DNA of 64,000 nt from Corynebacterium ciconiae DSM 44920. GTDB taxonomy: Bacteria; Actinomycetota; Actinomycetes; Mycobacteriales; Mycobacteriaceae. A program made the translations under genes and the position numbers. The first letter of the stretch is position 1. Every line of letters begins with the position of its first letter. The notes under the pieces are model-generated. The model did not search any database and had not been told where the DNA came from. It worked only from the letters and a program-made list of their open reading frames with translations. This document shows, piece by piece, positions 1 to 9,458 of this stretch. The DNA is taken from the NCBI RefSeq assembly GCF_030440575.1, contig NZ_CP047189.1, positions 1,984,001 through 2,048,000 on the forward strand. The letters are read 5' to 3'.

Positions 1-2848
1 AATCCGAGGTCGATAGCTCATGGCTAAGCTCCACGCTCACCACGGGATTAAGGGCCGCCTCGTGCTCGGCGATCAGGGCCGCCACCTCGTTGCGCCATAG
101 CTGGCTGATCTCGCTGCTATTGGCGGGGAGATCTTCCCACCGCCGGTGGCGTGCCGCATGCACGGCCGTGGCGGCCTCGTCGAGTATCCGCGTGGAATAG
201 TCTGGGTTGTCGTGGGCGATTCCTAGCGCTGTGGCCTTCTCCTGCTTCCACTGGCGCGGGAAGTAATTGTCCACCTCCGGCTCATCGGGCGCGGCTGGGG
301 CCTCCTGGGGTGTGCTCTCCGCTGCGGCATCCTCACCGCTGGGCTCGTGCCAATGCACCACGGAGTCTGGGGCGAGGTCTCGCAGCGCGGTGAGGTGCTC
401 GAAAGGCTTGACCTCTTTATCACTCGCTGCGGGTCGTGCCGAGCCGGTGACGATCAGCGTGTGCTCGGTGCGGGTTATCGCCACGTAGAACAGGCGCACC
501 ACCTCGTCGAGATGCCCCTGCCACAGCTCGTTGCGGTGCTCGGCGATCGCCCGCGAAGCCTCGGTTTGGGTGGTGCATCCCTCAAGGTCCAACACGGGCA
601 CCCCATTGGGATTCTCAACTCCGGAGATATCCACAACGGCGGCGTCACCACGAAGCACCGGCGGCAGCTCTTTGACCTCATTGATCCAGTGGTCGAAACT
701 CTTCCGCTTGCTCTCCGAATCGTTGTAGGTGCTGTTATCGCAGTGCAGCACCGCAACGGTGTCCCACTCCAGGCCTTTGGATTTGTGAACGGTGAGCAGC
801 TGCACACGGTCACTGTGTACCGCTACCTCAGCGCGGTCAAAACCGTCCTCTCTTTCTTTGGCCAGCTCGAAATAACTGAGCATGGACGGCAAAGACGCAC
901 CGGGAGTACGGCTAAATTCGGCCACCTTTTCTGCCAGCTGGTTCAGGTGTGCCACTCCGGCGCTGCCGTCCGCACTCGGGTCTCGGCGCACGAGGGCCTC
1001 AGTGCGGATGGAAAACACCCGCTCGATATCCGCAATGATCTCGGTCAGCGGCTTCGATAGCGAGTAGGAACGCAGATACCGCAGCTGGGAGCTCAGCTCG
1101 GTGAGGCGCCGGTAGCCTTCCTCGCTGTAGAGCTCTGGCTCTCCAAGATCGGCGATGGCATCCACAAGCCCCACGTGGGCATCGGGCTCATCGCTGAGAG
1201 CGCTGTCGATGGAGGCACGTAGCCGCTCGAGTGGATCGGCGGACGATAGCCTGGGGTCTTCTACCTTCTCCCCGCTGGAATTCACCCTGCCCGCTATGTT
1301 TTCGGCGCGGCGGTGCAGCACGGCGAGGTCTTGCAGGCCGAGGTTGACCAAGGGTCCACACAACACCCGCATGGCGGCGGCATTGTTATCAGGGGCCACC
1401 AGCATGGTGGCAATAGCAAGTACATCGGCCACCTCGGGTACCTCGAGCAGCCCAGCTAGGCCGACGATCTCATAGGGGATACCGCGCTCAGCCAAGGCTG
1501 CGGCGATGGCTCCGATGTGTATGTTCTTTCGCACCAGCACCGCCCCCGTGAACCGCTGCCCTGCCTCTTGTTTTTCGTGGAAGCGCCGGGCCAGACTATC
1601 GGCCACATACTCCACTTCTTCTTCGTTCGTGTCGAACCACCCGAGCGAGATATCGCCACTGCCTGCATCTGGCCGAGAGCTCAGCTTCTCGACGCTACGC
1701 TGGGCCCCATCCCGTTCCAGCACGGAGGAGGACACGGCGTTGGCTAGCTCGAGCACTCCGCTCGGGTTACGCCACGAGGTTGTCAGCTGCGCTTTCGGCG
1801 CCGCTGAGGTGGTGCCATCCTCTGCGATCGCAGGGAAGTCCTTGGCGAATTGCTCGAGGTTGGTGGAGGTGGCGCCACGCCACCCGTAGATAGCCTGCAT
1901 GGGGTCGCCAACGGCGGTCACGCTTAGCGCGCGATCGGTGCCACCAAACAGACTCGACAGCAGGAGTCGTTGCGCATTCGAGGTGTCTTGGTACTCATCG
2001 AGCATGACCACGCGAAACTTGCGGCGTTCTTTATATCCCACCTGCGGGTAGTTCTGGGCGATACGCGCGGCCGCGGAGAGCTTCTGCCCAAAGGTAGCCA
2101 CGTTGTCGCGCTTCATGTGGCGGCGGAGCTGCTGCACCAGCGGAATATAGGCCTCGCGGAGCTGGAGGCGGTGAATGAGTTTCTCCACATCTCCGGTGTA
2201 TTTCTTTTTTTGGCGCGGGCCGGGATCGAGTCCATCAATCAGCGCCACGTACTCGCGTTGGGCAGCATCAAGATCCTCTTCATCCACGAGGTGTGAATCG
2301 AGTGCTTCCATGAGGTTGATGGTGTCTTTGATCGCCGTGCTCATACTGGGGCTGCCGGCGATGGGGGTGGAATGATCGCGCACGACTTCGTAGCAATATT
2401 GATACAGCTCGGTCTCAGTGATGAGCCGTGCGGTGGTTTCAATGGGAAGCAGCAGCCCATACTCGGATACAAGATCGCCGCAGTAGGAATCATAGGTGGA
2501 AACTTTCGGCTCAATGCTGAGCTCGCGACCCTGTTCATCCACCGCAAGCCCCAGCGTGTTCTTCAACGTTGCTAGGTTGCGCCGAATGCGTTGTTCCAGC
2601 TGGGATGCTGCTTTCTTAGTGAAGGTTAGGCCCAGCACTTGGTCTGGGCGCACGAGTCCGTTGGCCACGAGCCACACCACGCGCGCTGCCATGGTTTCCG
2701 TTTTGCCTGCGCCGGCGCCCGCCACCACCAGTAGTGATCCTTGGTCTGCCCCGATCACCTCGGCTTGCTGTTCGGTAGGCGCATAGGGCTGATTCAGCTT
2801 GTGTGAAAGTTCGCTGGGTGAGAGACGAGCGTGAGTGTGCTTAGCCAT
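1..2848 (-). CDS. adnB: AdnB-like helicase-nuclease subunit (3' end outside window)
   Basis: Superfamily I UvrD-type helicase, taken as the lead motor of the AdnAB helicase-nuclease that resects double-strand breaks in mycolata. The 949 visible residues contain an intact Walker A GAGAGKT (residues 44-50), motif Ia GLTFTKKAA, a Walker B DEYQD (from residue 284) and motif III AVGDPMQAIYGWRGA. The C-terminal RecB-like nuclease domain should lie beyond base 1, so the gene is truncated by the window. The ATG at 2848 overlaps the end of adnA by 8 bases, so the two subunits are probably translationally coupled. AdnB rather than AdnA is assigned from gene order (downstream of the subunit with the degenerate motor) and from the intact ATPase motifs. 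Confidence 0.88.
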   Translation of the reverse strand, partial: MAKHTHARLSPSELSHKLNQPYAPTEQQAEVIGADQGSLLVVAGAGAGKTETMAARVVWLVANGLVRPDQVLGLTFTKKAASQLEQRIRRNLATLKNTLGLAVDEQGRELSIEPKVSTYDSYCGDLVSEYGLLLPIETTARLITETELYQYCYEVVRDHSTPIAGSPSMSTAIKDTINLMEALDSHLVDEEDLDAAQREYVALIDGLDPGPRQKKKYTGDVEKLIHRLQLREAYIPLVQQLRRHMKRDNVATFGQKLSAAARIAQNYPQVGYKERRKFRVVMLDEYQDTSNAQRLLLSSLFGGTDRALSVTAVGDPMQAIYGWRGATSTNLEQFAKDFPAIAEDGTTSAAPKAQLTTSWRNPSGVLELANAVSSSVLERDGAQRSVEKLSSRPDAGSGDISLGWFDTNEEEVEYVADSLARRFHEKQEAGQRFTGAVLVRKNIHIGAIAAALAERGIPYEIVGLAGLLEVPEVADVLAIATMLVAPDNNAAAMRVLCGPLVNLGLQDLAVLHRRAENIAGRVNSSGEKVEDPRLSSADPLERLRASIDSALSDEPDAHVGLVDAIADLGEPELYSEEGYRRLTELSSQLRYLRSYSLSKPLTEIIADIERVFSIRTEALVRRDPSADGSAGVAHLNQLAEKVAEFSRTPGASLPSMLSYFELAKEREDGFDRAEVAVHSDRVQLLTVHKSKGLEWDTVAVLHCDNSTYNDSESKRKSFDHWINEVKELPPVLRGDAAVVDISGVENPNGVPVLDLEGCTTQTEASRAIAEHRNELWQGHLDEVVRLFYVAITRTEHTLIVTGSARPAASDKEVKPFEHLTALRDLAPDSVVHWHEPSGEDAAAESTPQEAPAAPDEPEVDNYFPRQWKQEKATALGIAHDNPDYSTRILDEAATAVHAARHRRWEDLPANSSEISQLWRNEVAALIAEHEAALNPVVSVELSHELSTSD

Positions 2849-5800
2849 TGAAGAGGCTCCTTCCCTGCTCCTGTGCCGGGCACACCGCTGTCAGCGTGCA
2901 GTACTTGCATTGGTTTTCGTTGATCTCGGCGAGCAGCCGAGGCTGGGTGGTGTGGCGGGCAAGTTCGATGAGCTTTCCCTCGAAGTCCGCGAGCTGTTGC
3001 TCATCTAAACGCGCCTGCTGCCGAGTTGTGGTGCTTTTGGTGCCGGTTCCGACATACACCAGCACTGCCCCATCGCGCTCCAATTCCGGATCATCGGGGC
3101 CGCGGGTGAAGAGATTGCCTTCATCATCGAGGCGGGCATGGGACACCGCCACTTGGTAGGCCGAGAGTTGGGCGTGCGAAGCAACATCCTTCAGCCCAAT
3201 GGCTTCGGCAGAGGTTTTGTAGTCCACCACACGCAGGTTGTCTCCAGCGCGGTCAATGCGGTCAAGCCGACCCGAAATCAGCACATCATGGTCGCCATCG
3301 TCAAGGTGGCCGATCCGCACCCTCGCTCGGCGCTCGATGCCCACGAGGGTGGTGTCAGTGTTGGCTCCCTCGATCCACCGAGCTGTTTTGTCCAGCATGG
3401 TCCGAAACTTCTCTGTCTCGGCCTCCACGCGCCACTCAGCATCGTCGAGCTGGGCGCGAAACGCCTCCATGACGAGTTCTCGAGCTGCCTGCTCCTCCGC
3501 ACCATTGTCGAGGGTCTCGGCAAAGGCGTGAACGAGCGAGCCCACGATCTGCGGACTACCGCTGGCGGAACTAGCGAAATCACCCACAGAGCCCACGAGA
3601 GGACAATCGAGGCTTTTTTCGATACGCGAGGGAGACAGGCGCACCGTAGCGCCGGGTTTCACGAGTGGCTCAGTGGTGGAGCTTTCCCGCATACCCCACC
3701 ATTCATTGGGGTTGGCGCCCAGCACTCCGGCCTCTGCTAGGCGGGCGAGATGATAAGCGGCGTGCTCCCGATCGGCGGGCCTAGACTGCGGGTTTTCGAG
3801 GCAGCGCCGCAGCTCCGCAATCACACTCGACGTAGAGAGCATGCGCGGCTGCACGATCTGCACGGCCGAGTCCGCATCCTCGCTGTCTACCACCGCCTCG
3901 GCGCTGTGTACTCGCATACTCACCGGATACTCCGCGAGGAAGCGGGAGGGTTCGGTGGTCCCGTCCTCGCTGCCGCTGTCATCCACAGCCACGATGTAGA
4001 GCTGTTCGGTCGCTCGGGAACACGCCAAGTTGAGCAGGCGGCGTTCCTCTGCTTCCCGCTCGACCGTGTGGGTGACATGCACCCCTGGGTCGATGTCCTC
4101 GTCTGTGTGGTTGATCAATTCTTCCTGACCGAAGAGGGTGCCCGTCTCTCCTAGTTGCGGCCACGCACCTTCATTGACTCCTGCAACTAACACGAGGCGA
4201 AAGTGCATGCCCACGACCGAGTGGGCGGTAAGGATGGTGACGGCGTCCGTTTTTGCGCCCCGCCGCTCGCGGGTGAGCGAAGGCACATCGAGGCTGTCGA
4301 TATAGGAGATGAAGCTGGAAAAGGAGGCCCCGGGGCGACGCTCGGTGTAGTCACCGGCGGTGTCGAACAATGCCATGGCTGCGTCGAGATCTTGATCTGC
4401 CTGGGAACCGGACGCCCCACCACGTAGCGAGACCGCCTGCAGGTGCTGGGCTAGGCCGGTGGCCTCCCACAGCGCCCACAGCACCGCTTCCACGGACTCG
4501 CCTCGTTCATATGCCGCTCGGCCTGCATCGAGAACGTCAGCGGTGCGCTGCAAAATCTGGGTCTCGCGCTCCGTGAGATGCTCACGGATCTCGGCATTTT
4601 CCGGCGCGGTGTAGCCCGGGGATTGAGGAAGCAGGAGATCCTCAAGTACCTCGATGGATCGGCGGCCGCCACCGTGGTGTTTCTCTGCGGCTCGCAGACC
4701 GCGCAAGAGACGACGGTAGGTGACAGGATCGGCGCCGCCGACGGGGCCGAGGATGAGCTCACTGAGCTCGGCGCTACTGATTCGGCCCAGTAGGCTTCGT
4801 GCGGCGATGAGCAGGCTCGACACCACCCGCTGTTCTTTCAGCACCATCGCCGAGTTGTCCACGTGAACGGGCACACCAGCAATGAGAAGCGCACGTTGGA
4901 GGCTGCCAATCTCTCCTGAACTACGCACGATCACCGCGATATCGCGCCAAGCCACCTTATCGAGTAGCCCAGCACGACGCACGCGATCCGCGATGAAGTC
5001 GTGGTGGCTTCGAGCATCCGCAGCCACCACATACTGTGAACGCGCGTGGACGTGAGGCTGTGTCAGTTCGATGGTGTGCTCGGCTTGATAATCGGTGAAG
5101 AAGTCGGGATCCGCGCCGCGGAAGTGGAACACGGAATGCTCAGGGTTGCCGCCGAGCACCATGAGCGTGGTGTGCGGAGTGAGCGCCTCGATCAACCCAG
5201 CCGCTTTAGGGTCGAGATTCTGAGCATCATCAACCAGCACATACCGCGCTGAGCGGGCGACTTGTTGGGCGAGCCGGTCATCATCAATGATCAGGCGATG
5301 AGCCTCGGCCAAAAGCTCGGAGGCATTGAGCGAGTCCTGCCCCGAAAGCGCCATGGTGTGGCGATACTCTCGCAGAAACTGCCCCGCGGCAGTCCAGAGG
5401 GGGCGGTTCCAGTCCTCTCCGAGCTGCTCGAGGTCCCCGGCGCCGAGGCCGCGCTCTTGAGCGCGCAGCAAAAAATCACGCAGACCGCGGGCGAAGCCGA
5501 TAAGTTCGAGTGCCTCGTGTTGCTCGTCCGGCCAATAGGCTCCGCCGCGCTCGCGGTGGCCGTCGAGAAGCTCGCGAATAACCGCATCCTGCTCGGCTCC
5601 GGTCATCATGCGGGGCGAGGTGCCGATATCGTTCTGGCGCGAGGCCCGGACAATTGCGAAAGCTAAGGAGTGAATGGAACGCACGAGCGTCCCCGCCGAG
5701 GCAAAGCCCTCTGCGCGGCTACCCAAAATAGAGGAGAGCTCACTGCGGTGATAGCTCGCCGTCTCCTTGGCGGTAGTGATCAGCGCAATCTCTGCCGGAT

Positions 5801-6047
5801 CCACTCCCGCGTTGATCAACCCCACCACCGTATCGCTCAAGGCGGAACTCACGCCCGTGTTGGCGGCGCCACTCAGCTTGACGGTGCCCGTCAATCTAGC
5901 TTCCACTAGCTCGCGTGCCTCGCAGGACCACGTCCTGCGAGGCGTATCACGCGGACCAGGATAAGTCACTGTCACCGTAGGGTTCGGTGGTGGGGCCATC
6001 AGCGGGGTGCTATTCATGCCCATCATTGTTGCAGAGGAAGTGGACAC
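2841..6047 (-). CDS. adnA: AdnA-like helicase-nuclease subunit with degenerate motor
   Basis: 1068-residue partner of AdnB. The C-terminal nuclease looks intact: GRLDRID followed by VDYKTS (D942, K944) form the PD-(D/E)XK centre, and C815, C1047, C1050 and C1056 are placed like the iron-sulphur ligands of AddB/AdnA nucleases. The N-terminal UvrD-like motor is degenerate: the P-loop region reads GAANTGVS (residues 60-67), with Val66 where the Walker A lysine belongs, and the Walker B region is VDDAQN (from residue 272) instead of DEFQD. It probably serves as nuclease and scaffold. GTG 6047 is used as start; ATG codons at 6026, 6023 and 6017 are alternatives, none with a clear ribosome site. 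It is upstream of, and overlaps, adnB. Confidence 0.85.
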   Translation of the reverse strand: MSTSSATMMGMNSTPLMAPPPNPTVTVTYPGPRDTPRRTWSCEARELVEARLTGTVKLSGAANTGVSSALSDTVVGLINAGVDPAEIALITTAKETASYHRSELSSILGSRAEGFASAGTLVRSIHSLAFAIVRASRQNDIGTSPRMMTGAEQDAVIRELLDGHRERGGAYWPDEQHEALELIGFARGLRDFLLRAQERGLGAGDLEQLGEDWNRPLWTAAGQFLREYRHTMALSGQDSLNASELLAEAHRLIIDDDRLAQQVARSARYVLVDDAQNLDPKAAGLIEALTPHTTLMVLGGNPEHSVFHFRGADPDFFTDYQAEHTIELTQPHVHARSQYVVAADARSHHDFIADRVRRAGLLDKVAWRDIAVIVRSSGEIGSLQRALLIAGVPVHVDNSAMVLKEQRVVSSLLIAARSLLGRISSAELSELILGPVGGADPVTYRRLLRGLRAAEKHHGGGRRSIEVLEDLLLPQSPGYTAPENAEIREHLTERETQILQRTADVLDAGRAAYERGESVEAVLWALWEATGLAQHLQAVSLRGGASGSQADQDLDAAMALFDTAGDYTERRPGASFSSFISYIDSLDVPSLTRERRGAKTDAVTILTAHSVVGMHFRLVLVAGVNEGAWPQLGETGTLFGQEELINHTDEDIDPGVHVTHTVEREAEERRLLNLACSRATEQLYIVAVDDSGSEDGTTEPSRFLAEYPVSMRVHSAEAVVDSEDADSAVQIVQPRMLSTSSVIAELRRCLENPQSRPADREHAAYHLARLAEAGVLGANPNEWWGMRESSTTEPLVKPGATVRLSPSRIEKSLDCPLVGSVGDFASSASGSPQIVGSLVHAFAETLDNGAEEQAARELVMEAFRAQLDDAEWRVEAETEKFRTMLDKTARWIEGANTDTTLVGIERRARVRIGHLDDGDHDVLISGRLDRIDRAGDNLRVVDYKTSAEAIGLKDVASHAQLSAYQVAVSHARLDDEGNLFTRGPDDPELERDGAVLVYVGTGTKSTTTRQQARLDEQQLADFEGKLIELARHTTQPRLLAEINENQCKYCTLTAVCPAQEQGRSLFNG

Positions 6048-6100
6048 TCACAGCGATCTCACCCTCAAAGAACTAGAACACGCATTCGACACTAAGGGTG

Positions 6101-6132
6101 GGGCGTGCCCTTACGCTCCCAAGGGCACGCCC
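6101..6132 (-). terminator. Stem-loop downstream of the TIGR02569 gene
   Basis: A perfect 12-bp inverted repeat (6101-6112 with 6121-6132, 8-base loop) lies between the end of the TIGR02569 gene and the start of adnA on the same strand. There is no long U-tract, so it may be a weak terminator or an mRNA-stabilising hairpin that separates the two units. Confidence 0.5.
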
Positions 6133-6164
6133 ACACCCCGAACTAGGAATGCGGTAGGCCTGCG

Positions 6165-7064
6165 CTAAGAATCGGCGTCCAATCGTTCACCTATTTCACG
6201 AGCCAAAGCCACGATACGGCGACTGTGTGCTGGGCGGGTTGCTGGGTGCAGCGCGTGAACGTAGAGGCGATACAGCACACCGCGGGCGGCAAGGGCGTCG
6301 AGATAACGCAGATGTGAGAAACGATCCAGTACCCCAATATCCACGGCATCGGCGATAATGCCGTCGACCATCGTCAGTGCCGCAGTGTAGGCATGCGGAT
6401 GGGCCACGGGCACGATCTCAGTCACGATCGGAGCCTGGCTACCGGAAAAGATGGTTGTGCCCAGCATGTCAGCGTGGCCCAACTGCGTTTCGAGGGGAAT
6501 ATCAGGCACGCGGCTATGCAGCTCCGCAGCGGCAGTGAGCGCCTCCACCTCGTGGCCGTGGGCTTCCCGATTGCCGTCGAAAGCTCGGGCGAGCAGTTCG
6601 GCGGGCTGGTCTGACCAGGCAGCACGGTCAGCCAGGTGGAAGATACTGGCCTCACCGTCGATGCGCGGCACATCACGGTTGACCCACTGGGGCACGCGCA
6701 CCTCGGCGAGGGCGTCCGCAAGCCGGAGCGCGGCACTGACGGTTTCATCGACGCGCTGAGCTGGCTCCCCCACGACGAAGGCGTTGGCACGAAAACCGGA
6801 GATCACCACGCGACCATCTGTAGAGCGCACCGGCCGTACGAGCCGCACCCCAGTGGGATGAAGGCTCTCGCGCAATTTCGCCGACCACGCAGCGAAAGAG
6901 GCGGAGGATGCTCGGGAGATCACCACGTTTCCGCATTTGATGCCGTTATCCCACGCACTGCCGAGCCGCGAGGACGCGGCGATGTGGTGGGTGGGCACTC
7001 GGAAAGCCTCGAATACATGCCCCGGTACCGAGCCCACGGGTGTCGAGTCGGTGGTGTCAGTCAT
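6165..7064 (-). CDS. TIGR02569 family protein (Rv3205c-like)
   Basis: 299-residue conserved actinobacterial protein of unknown function that accompanies adnAB and moeB/moeZ in mycolata; assigned from length and synteny with Rv3205c. The segment LGHADMLGTTIF followed by VTEIVPVAHP has the layout of the aminoglycoside-phosphotransferase catalytic loop (HxDxxxxN ... D), but the usual Asn is Thr and the metal-binding Asp appears as Glu, so kinase activity is doubtful. No membrane segment or signal peptide is seen. The ATG at 7064 lies 7 bases after a possible -10 box (TAGTCT, 7077-7072) with no ribosome site, suggesting a leaderless transcript. Confidence 0.72.
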   Translation of the reverse strand: MTDTTDSTPVGSVPGHVFEAFRVPTHHIAASSRLGSAWDNGIKCGNVVISRASSASFAAWSAKLRESLHPTGVRLVRPVRSTDGRVVISGFRANAFVVGEPAQRVDETVSAALRLADALAEVRVPQWVNRDVPRIDGEASIFHLADRAAWSDQPAELLARAFDGNREAHGHEVEALTAAAELHSRVPDIPLETQLGHADMLGTTIFSGSQAPIVTEIVPVAHPHAYTAALTMVDGIIADAVDIGVLDRFSHLRYLDALAARGVLYRLYVHALHPATRPAHSRRIVALAREIGERLDADS

Positions 7065-7071
7065 AGCCCCT

Positions 7072-7077
7072 AGACTA
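7072..7077 (-). promoter_or_regulatory. Candidate -10 box for the TIGR02569 gene
   Basis: TAGTCT on the minus strand, 7 bases before the ATG at 7064; a leaderless arrangement is inferred from spacing. It deviates from TANANT at position 4. Confidence 0.3.
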
Positions 7078-7125
7078 GCGTTTCATCCCGCCAGCTCCGC
7101 GCTCACACCACGGCCGCGCGAGGAT

Positions 7126-8370
7126 TTACTGCTGTGAGGGCTGCTCGGTGTCGTGATTAAGCCACCAGTACATGATGCCCCCGTCGAGGGTGATCACGCG
7201 CTCAAAGCCATGCGCTAGCAGGATTCGGGCGGCTTCCTCGGAGCGCACCCCAGCCTTGCAGTACAGCGCCACTGGCTGGGCCCGGTCTACCGCGGCCACG
7301 GGGCCGAGATCCCCAGCACGCAGTTGTGAGAGCGGGGCCAGCAGGCTATCGCCTAGCACTCCCCCTTCCCATTCGATGGGCTCGCGCACATCCACCGAGA
7401 TCATGCCCTCCTCGAGCAAGACGGGCAGCTCGGCCATGGAGCGATGCTCCGGTTGGCCGCTGGAATCGGTGGGCTGCGCGGGGTGCGTGGGGTTCATGCT
7501 GTCCTTCCCTCCGGAGGTGTGAGGAGACGAAAAGCCCGTCGTTGACTGAACCTTCTCCGCCTCCGTATTGGGTTGCTCGGCGCCTGCGAAGTCACAGGCA
7601 TCTGCCACGGGGGTGTGCCGTAGTTTCGCTGAGTCGGGGTTGGGCGCAAAGGAGAATGTTTTAAAGCTCGAGCGCGCGGCATCCCACGTGGCGAGTCGAC
7701 CGATGAGCGGGGTACCGAAGCCGGTGATCAACTTGATCACTTCGGTGGCCATCATGGTGCCGATCACTCCGGGCAGAACCCCGAATACCCCAGCCTCGGC
7801 ACAGTTGGGCGCGCTGCCCGGCGGTGGCGGGGTGGGGAAGATATCTCGTAGCGTATAGCCCTCGGCGAATACGGAGAGCTGCCCGCCGAATTGCTGGATG
7901 CTTCCCCACACCAACGGGATATCGTGCTCGGCACAGTGGTCAGCCACTAGGTAGCGGGTGGCGAAATTATCGGATCCATCCACCACGATGTCGTAGCCGT
8001 TGAGGATCTCCTCCACTGTGGTGGCGTCGAGTGCGCTCGGGTGGGTGCGCACCGTGATCTCTGGGTTGAGTTCCTGTACGCGCCGCGCTGCGGATTCCAC
8101 CTTGGGCACACCGATATCACAGCTACGATGCACCACCTGGCGCTGCAGGTTCGAAAGCTCCACGTAATCGCCGTCGCAGATGCCCAGGCACCCCACCCCC
8201 GCTGCGGCGAGGTATTCGATCACAGGACTACCCAGCCCACCGGCCCCGATGCTCAGCACCGAGGCGCCGTTGAGCTTCTGCTGTCCGCGCAGCCCGATCC
8301 CAGGCAGGGAAAGGTGGCGGGCGTAGCGTTCCGCCGCCTGTGGTGGCAGCGGCCGCGGGGGGAGAGTCAC
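7126..8370 (-). CDS. moeZ: Adenylyltransferase/sulfurtransferase MoeZ (ThiF-rhodanese fusion)
   Basis: Activates sulphur-carrier proteins (MoaD, ThiS or CysO type) by C-terminal adenylation and then loads sulphur, for molybdopterin, thiamine or cysteine synthesis. The N-terminal half is a ThiF/MoeB domain with the nucleotide-binding GAGGLGSPVIEYLAAAG motif and VDGSDNFATRYLV; the C-terminal half is a rhodanese domain whose active-site loop is YCKAGVRSEEAA, with the persulphide cysteine present. I choose GTG 8370 (414 residues): it follows GAAGGA at a 9-base spacing and starts 5 bases after the upstream stop. An ATG at 8406 would overlap the DUF3152 gene by 31 bases and has no ribosome site. 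The linker between the domains is rich in Gln, Ser and Pro. Confidence 0.88.
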   Translation of the reverse strand: MTLPPRPLPPQAAERYARHLSLPGIGLRGQQKLNGASVLSIGAGGLGSPVIEYLAAAGVGCLGICDGDYVELSNLQRQVVHRSCDIGVPKVESAARRVQELNPEITVRTHPSALDATTVEEILNGYDIVVDGSDNFATRYLVADHCAEHDIPLVWGSIQQFGGQLSVFAEGYTLRDIFPTPPPPGSAPNCAEAGVFGVLPGVIGTMMATEVIKLITGFGTPLIGRLATWDAARSSFKTFSFAPNPDSAKLRHTPVADACDFAGAEQPNTEAEKVQSTTGFSSPHTSGGKDSMNPTHPAQPTDSSGQPEHRSMAELPVLLEEGMISVDVREPIEWEGGVLGDSLLAPLSQLRAGDLGPVAAVDRAQPVALYCKAGVRSEEAARILLAHGFERVITLDGGIMYWWLNHDTEQPSQQ

Positions 8371-8375
8371 CGAAG

Positions 8376-9221
8376 TTAGTCCTTCTTGCCTGTCGGATAG
8401 GGCCATGCGTTGTAGCTGCAGGTGGCCTGGTCATCGGGGTAGATCTCGTTGGGGTCGATCTTGTTCAGCTCCGAGTTAGAGAGACTGAGGGTCTGCTGCA
8501 TCATGATCGGCGCGAGCGCGCCGTCGCGGCCGCAGGGCACGTGCTGGGCATAGCCGATGCCGTGCCCAACCTCGTGGTTGATGAGGTATTGACGGTAGGC
8601 GCCGAGGTCGCCGGCGAAGGGTCGCGCACCGCGCACCCAGCGGGATTCGTTAATCACCACTCGGTTGCCGTCGGAGGTGAAACAGGAGGTCTCCATGGCG
8701 AGGTTGGCGCCGCATTCCTTGTGGGTGGTGGCCACAGAGGTGAGCTGGATGTGCAGATCCGCTTTGTCGGCATCCGCAATGTGCTTGAAGCCAAATTCGG
8801 GATCGGCGGTCCAACCCTTGGGGTTGGTGAGGGTGGCATCCACCATCGCGGCAAAGCCGTCATCGCCGCCGTAGTGGGCGGGATCGAGCCCGTCTTCTAC
8901 CTGGATGACATAGGTGAAGGTGCGGGGGCGCCCTGCCCCAGCTTCGGCGCCGGGATTACCCACGGTTCGGTAGGTGCCCTTCCCTTTGTCAGTGTAGGGC
9001 CCGCCATCAGGCAGCTCTCCGCCTTCGGTCATGAAGTCGAGATCAGCTGGGTTGGGCACGGGGGGACGGCGGTCGTTATCGGCGGTACTGGTGGCTGCGG
9101 GCGGGTTGGGCGGGGTGGTGTCCGCAGGCTGCTGAATGATGTCTACCAGCACCCATACGGTGATGATTGCGAGCACCGGAATCGCATAGGCTCGCCAGCC
9201 ATAGTCGCGGGCAAAGCGCAC
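8376..9221 (-). CDS. DUF3152 putative membrane-anchored metalloprotease (Rv3207c-like)
   Basis: One membrane helix near the N-terminus (AYAIPVLAIITVWVLVDII), a Pro-rich linker, then a zincin-like domain with HEVGHGIGYAQH, a full HExxHxxGxxH zinc site, so it is probably an extracytoplasmic metallopeptidase with an unknown substrate. The coordinates use the first ordinary start in frame (GTG 9221), which falls just before the helix. The frame stays open for 62 further codons to 9407 and encodes a polar, Arg/Asp-rich leader with a protein-like composition (for example RPDRYNAWNDHDDLADPRPK). A strong AAAAGGAG lies 9 bases before an ATC codon at 9407, so the true start may be that ATC (see findings). 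It stops 5 bases before moeZ. Confidence 0.82.
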   Translation of the reverse strand: MRFARDYGWRAYAIPVLAIITVWVLVDIIQQPADTTPPNPPAATSTADNDRRPPVPNPADLDFMTEGGELPDGGPYTDKGKGTYRTVGNPGAEAGAGRPRTFTYVIQVEDGLDPAHYGGDDGFAAMVDATLTNPKGWTADPEFGFKHIADADKADLHIQLTSVATTHKECGANLAMETSCFTSDGNRVVINESRWVRGARPFAGDLGAYRQYLINHEVGHGIGYAQHVPCGRDGALAPIMMQQTLSLSNSELNKIDPNEIYPDDQATCSYNAWPYPTGKKD

Positions 9222-9458
9222 GAAGAAGGAATCCTGAGCCTCGTCCGCTTCTCGACGCTCACTCGCAGCCTCGTGCCGCCCGTGCCGAGAGCGAGTCTCC
9301 TGCCGCTTCGGGCGCGGGTCAGCAAGATCATCGTGGTCATTCCACGCGTTGTAGCGGTCGGGGCGGTTCTCCCCGTCCAGGCCGCGTGGGTGTCTTCTCT
9401 CGTCGATGACTCGCTACTCCTTTTAGCTCGTGCGCGTGTGGGTGGTCAACCAGGTGCG

